The translations under genes were made by a program, and so were the position numbers. A stretch of 6,020 nucleotides of DNA from Saprospiraceae bacterium. GTDB lineage: Bacteria > Bacteroidota > Bacteroidia > Chitinophagales > Saprospiraceae. The notes below the pieces were generated by a model. The model did no database searches. It saw only the letters and a list, made by a program, of their open reading frames with translations, and was not told the origin of the DNA. The DNA is taken from positions 1 to 6,020 of the forward strand of contig JAGQWV010000623.1 in NCBI GenBank assembly GCA_020437045.1, written 5' to 3'. This document shows positions 1-5,266 of this stretch, piece after piece; the first letter of the stretch is position 1, and the number at the start of each line of letters is the position of its first letter.

Positions 1-125
1 GGGAATGGCGAGAAGATGGAGAAGGGACCTCTAGACACCGTGGAGTCTGGCTGACTCAAAATCAAAAATTCAACAAAAAATAAAATAATTTATTTTCGAA
101 ATTAAATTAGTAGAAAGACAAAACA
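1..125. other. Window-edge leader, unassigned
   Basis: No gene could be assigned here. Bases 1-57 are about 58% G+C (33 of 57), while bases 58-125 are almost entirely A and T. The sharp change suggests that the first part is the tail of a gene or RNA that starts outside the window. Two + frames could be C-terminal tails: one ends at TGA 52-54 (...KGPLDTVESG) and one at TAA 81-83 (...GVWLTQNQKFNKK, the lysine-rich end being plausible). Neither is recognisable. A 5-bp inverted repeat GAGTC (43-47) / GACTC (53-57) lies at the boundary but is followed by A-rich, not T-rich, sequence. The promoter of the next gene should lie in the AT-rich half, but no good -33/-7 pair is visible; TATTTTCG at 91-98 is only a near match to TAnnTTTG. 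Confidence 0.4.
82..96. repeat. AT-only palindrome upstream of the DUF2520 gene
   Basis: AAAATAA (82-88) and TTATTTT (90-96) form a perfect 7-bp inverted repeat around a single T. It is followed by a second small palindrome, TTTCGAAA (94-101). Lying 30 bases before the start codon, it could be a weak AT-rich terminator of an upstream unit, part of a promoter, or simply low-complexity sequence. The all-A/T stem would be unstable in RNA. Confidence 0.25.
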
Positions 126-908
126 ATGAAAATCAGCTTTATCGGGTCAGGTAATGTTGCCACACATCTTGCTATCGCGTTAAATAAAATTAGCGGTGTA
201 AGCATTCAGCAAGTCATAAGTAAAGACAAATCACACGCTAAGAACCTGGCCATGCAGGTGAAGGCCGATTATTCTGATGAGCTATCCCGGTTGAAAACAA
301 ATTTTGACCTACTGGTATTTGCGGTTAGTGATGATGCCCTTGTTGATATTGTTAAGGATCTTGAAATTCCGGACAATCGCATTCTTGTACATACTGCCGG
401 TAGTGTCCCATCAACTATTTTTGAAAATATTACCCGAAAATTTGGCGTGATATATCCACTTCAGACTTTTTCCAAAAATAAATCGGTAGATTGGAAAGAC
501 ATACCTATTCTGCTTACAGCTTCTGATGAAACCACAGAAAAAAGGCTGACACAAATAACTAAACAATTAAGTAGAAATAATCACATAATCACCGATGAAC
601 AACGTTTTGCCCTACATGTTGCAGCTGTATTTGCCTGCAATTTTGCTAATGCAGCCATGACAGTTAGTCAACAAATTTGTGAAGAGAATAATTTAGATTT
701 TAACATTCTACACCCATTGATCCACGAGACTTTCGAAAAAGCTATGCGTAATGGTCCTAAACACTCACAGACTGGACCAGCAAAACGTGGAGATCAGACG
801 GTAATGGATAAGCATCTTGAGTTTCTGAGCAACAAACCTGTAGAGAAGGAGATGTATAAGCTGGTGAGTCGATTCATCGCCGATCGATACGAAAACGATC
901 GTTCATAA
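126..908 (+). CDS. DUF2520 Rossmann-fold oxidoreductase-like protein
   Basis: This encodes a 260-residue soluble cytoplasmic protein of the Rossmann-like/DUF2520 family, related to ProC- and F420-dependent NADP oxidoreductase-type enzymes. The N-terminus shows the dinucleotide-binding glycine motif GSGNVA at residues 7-12, directly after a first beta strand. The Rossmann domain runs to about residue 120 and includes the family-typical IYPLQTF at 109-115. The helical DUF2520 domain fills about 125-252 and carries TGPAKRGD at 216-223, a strongly conserved family signature. The length is normal for the family and the gene looks intact. No reaction has been firmly assigned to the family; an NAD(P)-dependent activity is inferred from the fold. 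The start at 126 sets the GxGN motif at the expected distance from the N-terminus. There is no Shine-Dalgarno sequence. The next gene is convergent, so this one appears to be transcribed alone or with an unseen upstream gene. Confidence 0.9.
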   Translation: MKISFIGSGNVATHLAIALNKISGVSIQQVISKDKSHAKNLAMQVKADYSDELSRLKTNFDLLVFAVSDDALVDIVKDLEIPDNRILVHTAGSVPSTIFENITRKFGVIYPLQTFSKNKSVDWKDIPILLTASDETTEKRLTQITKQLSRNNHIITDEQRFALHVAAVFACNFANAAMTVSQQICEENNLDFNILHPLIHETFEKAMRNGPKHSQTGPAKRGDQTVMDKHLEFLSNKPVEKEMYKLVSRFIADRYENDRS

Positions 909-1004
909 GTTGATCTTAAGCTATAAATCTGAATTATCCCAGGAAGGGTTTACATAGGTCGAAGACAAACCATCCCTGAACTTCGCTGTGTTTCTAATTT
1001 ACTG

Positions 1005-1059
1005 TGCAGCTGGATGATACAACAGGTAAGGCGGTCACGCAATCATCCTGCATATTTTC
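1005..1059 (+). terminator. Bulged stem-loop with T-rich tail, candidate terminator
   Basis: TGCA (1005-1008) plus GGATGAT (1012-1018) pairs with ATCATCC (1042-1048) plus TGCA (1049-1052), giving 11 base pairs interrupted by one 3-nt bulge (GCT, 1009-1011). The 23-nt loop holds a small inner hairpin, GCG-GTCA-CGC (1031-1040). On the + strand it is followed by TATTTTCT (1052-1059). This fits a rho-independent terminator for the DUF2520 gene, placed about 100 bases after its stop. The element overlaps the last codons of the convergent DUF1761 gene. On the - strand no T-run follows it, so it would serve that gene less well. The loop is long for a classical terminator. Confidence 0.4.
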
Positions 1060-1465
1060 TCCAGCCTCCCATGATTGAACCAGCCAATGTTAAGGCAACC
1101 ATCGAATATCCACCAGTGATCCAGCTAAGACCATAAGGTCGTTGCGCAAACATATCACCGGTCATATTGCTGAGAAATACAAAACTAAAGCCAATGAGCA
1201 ATCCAATCATGGCCCCCTGAAATGCATTCTCTATACGAAGTCTGACAAATAACCACGCCAGAGTATACAAGGGCACAATCGTAGCTATGGCATTTGTAAT
1301 CCAAATGGCTACACCTGGCGAATTTTGTTCAATCATTGCTGGATCCATACCAACATCCCGCATCCAGGTTTTTCCAAACAATGGGCCATACCATAAGAAT
1401 CCCAGCACATGAAGAAATACAAAACTGCCCCACACTGCAAAGTGATTAATTTTTAAGGTTCCCAT
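1043..1465 (-). CDS. DUF1761 family small integral membrane protein
   Basis: This encodes a 140-residue protein with four predicted transmembrane helices at about residues 9-28, 52-74, 82-101 and 115-134. It carries the family hallmark WYGPLFGKTW at 25-34, at the end of the first helix. A hydrophilic stretch (35-50, MRDVGMDPAMIEQNSP) links helices 1 and 2, and the last residues are basic (GGWRKYAG). The length, helix layout and motif match DUF1761, which is widespread in bacteria and has no established function; an inner-membrane location is inferred. The ATG at 1465 is the natural start because the protein begins just before helix 1. No Shine-Dalgarno sequence precedes it and no convincing -33/-7 pair was found. 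It is convergent with the DUF2520 gene and divergent from the lipoprotein gene, so it is probably monocistronic. Confidence 0.88.
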   Translation of the reverse strand: MGTLKINHFAVWGSFVFLHVLGFLWYGPLFGKTWMRDVGMDPAMIEQNSPGVAIWITNAIATIVPLYTLAWLFVRLRIENAFQGAMIGLLIGFSFVFLSNMTGDMFAQRPYGLSWITGGYSMVALTLAGSIMGGWRKYAG

Positions 1466-1561
1466 TTGGTTTTCGTTTGTCTAAATGTACGGATTTAGTT
1501 TCAATAAATAGTTGGCCTAAGATTCATATGAAAGGGGCAGATTTGAATACCAATGGCACTT

Positions 1562-1596
1562 TGAAAATCCCTGAAAATCGAAACATCCCTTTCGAT
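1562..1596. promoter_or_regulatory. Inverted repeat next to phased direct repeats, possible operator
   Basis: Within the divergent intergenic region, TGAAAATC occurs at 1562-1569 and again at 1572-1579, exactly one helical turn apart. Overlapping the second copy is a perfect 7-bp inverted repeat, ATCGAAA (1577-1583) and TTTCGAT (1590-1596), separated by CATCCC. No T-run follows on the + strand, and no gene ends here on either strand, so a terminator is unlikely. The position between divergent promoters fits a regulator-binding site. This is inference from symmetry alone; no known regulator motif was recognised. Confidence 0.3.
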
Positions 1597-1657
1597 AAAA
1601 CATAAGAAAAGAGTCGAATCTATATACTACCGCAAAGAAGGTTGTTTCAACTTGGTA

Positions 1658-1687
1658 TTGGACAAAGGTGAACAAAGTGTACCTTTA
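1658..1687 (+). promoter_or_regulatory. Candidate Bacteroidota promoter with overlapping palindrome
   Basis: TTGG (1658-1661) and TACCTTTA (1680-1687) are 18 bases apart. They resemble the Bacteroidota primary promoter (TTG-type -33 element, about 17-23 bases, TAnnTTTG at -7), with one mismatch in the -7 element. Transcription would begin about 12 bases before the ATG at 1705, a very short leader, which is tolerable where Shine-Dalgarno pairing is not used. An imperfect palindrome of two 10-bp half-sites, AAAGGTGAAC (1664-1673) and GTGTACCTTT (1677-1686), matching at 8 of 10 positions around AAA, fills the spacer and most of the -7 element. A repressor bound there would block RNA polymerase. 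ACAAAG also repeats at 1662 and 1672. Confidence 0.35.
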
Positions 1688-1704
1688 TAGGGTAAGCTAC
1701 TGAC

Positions 1705-3054
1705 ATGAATAACCTTCCGAAGTACCGGCCTAAAATCGCTAAAAAGTGTACTCTATCTGGATTTGGAAAACTGACCGCAGGAATTGTCATACTTAGCCTA
1801 TTGGGTAGTTGTCAATACTCATCAAATAACAACTTGGATTTAGATATTATCGCCGAGAAATATGTAAAAACTGCCCTTCGAATCGGACAGTACGATAAGG
1901 ATTTTATTGATGCTTATTACGGCCCTGAAGAATGGAAACCCAATAGAAAAGAATCAGACACCTTACCACTCACATTAGTAAGTGAAGTTCAATCGCTGAT
2001 CGATCAAATAAATGAACTCCCCATACCAAATTCAACCCTGGATATCGCCAGACTCTACACCTTGAGAAAGCAAATCATAGCCATGCAAACGAAGCTATTG
2101 ATGCTAGCCGGCAAACATTATGATTTTGATGATGAGGCACTACTACTATATGACATTTCTCCCCCACACTTTGATTTTTCCTACTTTGACACTTTACTCA
2201 ACCGACTTGATCGCTTTGTACCCGGACAAGGGGCACTCTCCGATAAATATGAAAATTTTACCCGTAAATTCATCATCCCGAAAGAACGACTGGATACCGT
2301 TTTTAAGACAGCTATACAAGAAGCCAGGAGGCGTACAAAATTACATTTTGATCTTCCGGCTGATGAGAGCTTTACGCTTGAATATGTAACTGGTAAATCG
2401 TGGTCTGGATACAATTACTACCAGGGAAACAGTCATAGTCTCATTCAAATTAATACCGATTTCCCTATTTATATTGAAAGAGCATTAGACCTTGCCTGTC
2501 ATGAAGGATATCCAGGACATCACGTATACAATAGCTTACTCGAACAAAATCTGGTCACAGATAAAGGCTGGGTTGAATTTTCGCTCTACCCACTTTTTTC
2601 ACCTCAATCTTTTATTGCTGAAGGCTCAGCAAATTATGGCATCAAGCTTGCCTTTCCCAGAGACGAAAAAATCAGATTTGAAAAAGAGGTCTTGTATCCA
2701 TTAGCTAATCTCGACACAAGCCTGGCAGAAAAGTATGCGGAAGTCCAGAAACTAAGGAGTAAGCTAAACTATGCAGGCAACGAAATCGCCCGTCTCTATT
2801 TAAATGGTACCTGGACCCGGGATGAAGCAGCATCTGCTTTGGAAAAATATCTTTTATATGAACCAGAAAGAGCTATGCAAAGAGTCCAGTTTATTAAACA
2901 ATACCGAACTTATGTTATAAATTACAATGTGGGAGAAGATGTAATTGCCAATTATATACGGCAGGAAGCAGGCATGGACTACTCCAAGAGATGGGATGTA
3001 TTTGGGCATTTGCTTTCTAATCCCATGACCGCATCAATGATTTCTAAGGAATAA
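1705..3054 (+). CDS. Lipoprotein with DUF885-like zincin domain
   Basis: This encodes a 449-residue putative exported lipoprotein. A basic N-region (K6, R8, K10, K13, K14, K22) and hydrophobic core (about 23-33) lead to the lipobox LGSC, so the mature protein would begin with lipidated C36. The main domain resembles DUF885 proteins of the zincin-like (Peptidase_MA) type. The core is HEGYPGHH at residues 266-273, followed by E306 in FIAEGSANYG (303-312). By family analogy H266, H272 and E306 would bind zinc and E267 would be the catalytic base. Cleavage of peptides in the periplasm or at the outer membrane is therefore likely, but substrate and activity are unproven. At 449 residues it is somewhat shorter than the 550-600 usual for the family, yet no frameshift is seen. 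No alternative start exists upstream of the signal core. It is flanked by long intergenic regions and appears monocistronic. DUF885-like assignment is from motif and layout, not a database search. Confidence 0.78.
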   Translation: MNNLPKYRPKIAKKCTLSGFGKLTAGIVILSLLGSCQYSSNNNLDLDIIAEKYVKTALRIGQYDKDFIDAYYGPEEWKPNRKESDTLPLTLVSEVQSLIDQINELPIPNSTLDIARLYTLRKQIIAMQTKLLMLAGKHYDFDDEALLLYDISPPHFDFSYFDTLLNRLDRFVPGQGALSDKYENFTRKFIIPKERLDTVFKTAIQEARRRTKLHFDLPADESFTLEYVTGKSWSGYNYYQGNSHSLIQINTDFPIYIERALDLACHEGYPGHHVYNSLLEQNLVTDKGWVEFSLYPLFSPQSFIAEGSANYGIKLAFPRDEKIRFEKEVLYPLANLDTSLAEKYAEVQKLRSKLNYAGNEIARLYLNGTWTRDEAASALEKYLLYEPERAMQRVQFIKQYRTYVINYNVGEDVIANYIRQEAGMDYSKRWDVFGHLLSNPMTASMISKE

Positions 3055-3068
3055 GCTCCCTTATTTTT
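3047..3068 (+). terminator. Weak hairpin at the lipoprotein stop codon
   Basis: AATAAG (3050-3055) pairs perfectly with CTTATT (3060-3065) around a CTCC loop. The stem can extend to 9 bp with two G-U pairs by using the following TTT (3066-3068). The hairpin includes the TAA stop codon. It has the hairpin-plus-T shape of an intrinsic terminator, but the stem is AT-rich and the T-run is short and shared with the stem, so it would be inefficient at best. Confidence 0.25.
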
Positions 3069-3348
3069 GGAGAACCATAGCCAGATGATAGAATCAACCC
3101 AAAACTACTCCTCAAGCATTTGGCTCAATTATTCAGAAATGATGGATTCTAGTCGAACAAAAATTCACAAGAAGAAATTTCATTTCTTCAGGAAATATTT
3201 GAATGCGAACATCTACTAATCGATGCGTTGGTCTAGTAGTCTTCAGAATCCAACGATTTTATCAAATTATTGAAAAAAGTAATCACAAATAATGGTATCC
3301 AATTTTTTGTATCTTAAGGAAATCTATTGCTAACCAAATTTCTTTATC
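3055..3348. other. Intergenic region with structured elements, no clear gene
   Basis: This 294-base gap precedes the CBS-GntP operon and must hold its promoter, but no good -33/-7 pair was found. It contains a perfect 8-bp hairpin, GAAGAAAT (3171-3178) and ATTTCTTC (3182-3189) around TTC. It also has two interleaved 6-bp complementarities: CTACTA (3213-3218) with TAGTAG (3234-3239), and CGTTGG (3226-3231) with CCAACG (3250-3255). Their order is that of an H-type pseudoknot. A 44-codon open frame (3085-3219, ATG to TAA) with a very basic C-terminal half also lies here, with GGAG 12 bases before its ATG. None of these matches a known riboswitch or small RNA that I recognise. Confidence 0.35.
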
Positions 3349-3807
3349 ATGAAGTCTACTCCGGTCACCAAGTTCATGGCCAAAGATCTAATCACCTTCA
3401 GACCAGAAACAGATATAAGGGAAGCTATAGAAATTATTCTCAAGAATAAAATATCGGGGGCACCTGTAGTTGATGACCACCGCCACCTGATTGGAATGCT
3501 CTCTGAATCCGATTGTATCAAGACCATTCTGGCAGGTCCGTACAATAACCTGCCTGCAGGACAGGGTACGGTAAGGGATTTCATGTCCACAAAAGTCGTC
3601 ACTGTAGATGCAGCAAAGACTATCGTAGAAGTCGCCTACGAATTCTCTAACACTCAGTATCGCAGATTTCCGGTCGTAGACCGCGGGAAACTAATTGGAC
3701 AAATTAGCAGAAGTGATATCCTTAGAGCAATCTTGAAGATGAAGCCCGAAGTCACTCATATACCCTCATCATGGAAAGGACGAGAACCACAGGATAAACA
3801 CGCCTGA
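3349..3807 (+). CDS. Stand-alone tandem CBS-domain protein
   Basis: This encodes a 152-residue soluble protein that consists of little more than a CBS pair (Bateman module). CBS1 covers about residues 8-61 and CBS2 about 75-130. Each ends in the ribose/phosphate-binding pattern G-h-h-S-x-S-D: GMLSESD (49-55) and GQISRSD (117-123). Each also has the preceding APVVDD (38-43) or FPVVDR (107-112) strand. Such modules bind AMP, ATP, S-adenosylmethionine or similar ligands and regulate partner proteins. No catalytic or DNA-binding domain is attached. The start is well bounded: an in-frame TAA lies at 3331 with no other start codon between. The GntP permease gene begins 67 bases downstream on the same strand with no terminator between, suggesting co-transcription and perhaps ligand-dependent control of transport or of the catabolic step. 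That link is inference; many CBS proteins act elsewhere in the cell. Confidence 0.92.
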   Translation: MKSTPVTKFMAKDLITFRPETDIREAIEIILKNKISGAPVVDDHRHLIGMLSESDCIKTILAGPYNNLPAGQGTVRDFMSTKVVTVDAAKTIVEVAYEFSNTQYRRFPVVDRGKLIGQISRSDILRAILKMKPEVTHIPSSWKGREPQDKHA

Positions 3808-3874
3808 GATTCGATTTTCCTACCAGACACATCTTCCAATTGTAAACAAAGACCTTTTTAACACTGTAACTTAG

Positions 3875-5248
3875 ATGGAAAGTACATTTGAACACTGGCC
3901 GGTTATCGTCTTGATGATAGGTATTATATCCGTTATTTTGTTGATAGCCGTATTTAAAATCCATGCCTTTATTTCCCTCATGTTTTCTGCTTCTTTGGTT
4001 GGAATCCTCAGCTCCAATTTACCCGGTGATACGGGCAATCACTATGTCACTGCAGTAGAACTTTCCATGACCGAATTTGGAATCACCGCGGGTAAAATCG
4101 CATTTGTAATCGCTCTGGCATCCATACTGGGAGTTGCGCTTACGGTTAGTGGTGCTGCAGAAAAAATCGTCATTAAGTTTATTGATATTCTCGGTGAGCG
4201 TTTTGCTCCAGTGGCTCTCTTGATCAGTGGCTTTGTGCTCTCCATTCCCGTATTCTTTGACACAGTTTTTTTCCTATTGATTCCGATTGGATATTCTATG
4301 GGTAAGCGGTTGAAAAAAAACTATGTACTTTTTGTAATGGCCATCAGTGCTGGTGCTGCAGTGACCCACTCATTAGTGCCACCGACACCTGGCCCTTTAA
4401 TCATGGCAGAAACCCTTAAAGTAAATCTGGGTTTGACTATATTGGTCGGATTAATTGCCGGTTTGATCCCCGTCATAATTGCCTATCTCTACTCAATCCG
4501 CCTTTCAAGGAAATTTGATATTCAGCCTCCAAATTTTGCCGAAGAACCCTCAGATGAAAGTAAATTGCCCTCATTTTTTATGGCCATTTTACCAATTGTG
4601 GTACCTCTGGTTCTCATTATATTCGCTTCGGCATCCGAATATTTTATCAATGGAAACGGAGCAGGTTTTACTTTTATAAATTTTATAGGAAATAAGAATG
4701 TCGCCATGCTGATTGGAACCATTCTAGCCCTCTGGGTCCTGGCAAAACAAAAAGATTGGGGCTTAGCAAAAGTCAGCAGTACCATGGAAAAACCTCTGGA
4801 AATTGCCGGTGTAATTATTTTAATTACCAGTGCCGGAGGAGCTTTCGGAGGTATGATCAAACATTCAGGGATCGGTGACTGGATCCAGAGCCTTGCCACC
4901 GGAGGTATCGAGCTCAATTATATTCTTCTGGGGTGGGGAGTTGCAGCAATAATGAAAATAGCCCAGGGATCCAGTACAGTGGCTATGATCACTGCCGCAG
5001 GAATTATGTATTCTCTTGTGGGGACTGGTACGGACCTGGCTTATCACCCGGTATATATCCTATTAGCAATTGGTTTTGGTTCGATGTTTCTTACCTGGAT
5101 GAATGATAGCGGATTCTGGGTAATATGTAAATTAAGTGGGTTTACAGAAAAACAGACTTTGCAAACATGGACCGTCATATTAGGTTTAATGGGTGTTGTA
5201 GGTTTAATTGAAACGCTTATTTTGGCAAAAGTCTTTCCATTAATCTGA
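3875..5248 (+). CDS. GntP-family organic acid/gluconate:H+ symporter
   Basis: This encodes a 457-residue inner-membrane permease of the Gnt (GntP/GntT/DsdX) family, proton symporters for gluconate, related sugar acids, glycerate-like acids or D-serine. The protein is hydrophobic throughout, with roughly a dozen transmembrane segments and one hydrophilic loop at about residues 208-233. Family signatures are present in order: IPVFFDTVFFLLIP (124-137), HSLVPPTPGP (165-174), AQGSSTVAMITAAG (363-376) and WMNDSGFW (408-415). The length is typical. An in-frame TAG sits directly before the ATG at 3875, so no upstream start is possible. There is no Shine-Dalgarno sequence. It follows the CBS gene by 67 bases and precedes the TIM-barrel gene by 18 bases, so it is probably the middle of an operon. 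Codons 147-149 contain an A8 run (4313-4320) followed by C, which is intact here. The substrate cannot be told from the sequence; gluconate, another aldonate or glycerate are the main candidates. Confidence 0.95.
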   Translation: MESTFEHWPVIVLMIGIISVILLIAVFKIHAFISLMFSASLVGILSSNLPGDTGNHYVTAVELSMTEFGITAGKIAFVIALASILGVALTVSGAAEKIVIKFIDILGERFAPVALLISGFVLSIPVFFDTVFFLLIPIGYSMGKRLKKNYVLFVMAISAGAAVTHSLVPPTPGPLIMAETLKVNLGLTILVGLIAGLIPVIIAYLYSIRLSRKFDIQPPNFAEEPSDESKLPSFFMAILPIVVPLVLIIFASASEYFINGNGAGFTFINFIGNKNVAMLIGTILALWVLAKQKDWGLAKVSSTMEKPLEIAGVIILITSAGGAFGGMIKHSGIGDWIQSLATGGIELNYILLGWGVAAIMKIAQGSSTVAMITAAGIMYSLVGTGTDLAYHPVYILLAIGFGSMFLTWMNDSGFWVICKLSGFTEKQTLQTWTVILGLMGVVGLIETLILAKVFPLI

Positions 5249-5266
5249 GAAAAACGTCACCTAATC

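Noticed and set aside
941..977. Imperfect inverted repeat AGGAAGGGTTT / AAACCATCCCT after the DUF2520 gene.
   Set aside because: Two internal mismatches, a 15-base loop and no T-run follow; the stem-loop at 1005-1059 is a better terminator candidate.
1481..1510. A - strand promoter for DUF1761 using TACATTTA (1482-1489 read in reverse) and an upstream TTG.
   Set aside because: The TTG is only about 12 bases from the -7-like element, too close for the Bacteroidota promoter spacing.
1528..1605. A 25-codon + frame (ATG to TAA) in the divergent intergenic region.
   Set aside because: It is very short, has no start signal and overlaps the repeat elements. Frames of this size are expected by chance.
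2120..2704. Open frames of 70-89 codons on both strands inside the lipoprotein gene (2120-2389 +, 2181-2414 -, 2492-2704 +).
   Set aside because: They lie wholly inside a 449-codon gene with clear motifs and have no recognisable protein features of their own.
3330..3602. A 90-codon - strand frame opposite the CBS gene.
   Set aside because: The + strand frame encodes an unmistakable CBS pair over the same bases.
3840..3874. A TTG (3840-3842) and TAACTTAG (3867-3874) pair as a separate GntP promoter.
   Set aside because: The would-be -7 element touches the ATG at 3875, so transcription would start inside the coding region.
4042..5047. Open frames of 60-131 codons opposite or overlapping the GntP gene, including a 131-codon - strand frame at 4522-4917.
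   Set aside because: They are reverse or shifted readings of conserved permease sequence, rich in residues expected from antisense of hydrophobic codons, with no domain visible.
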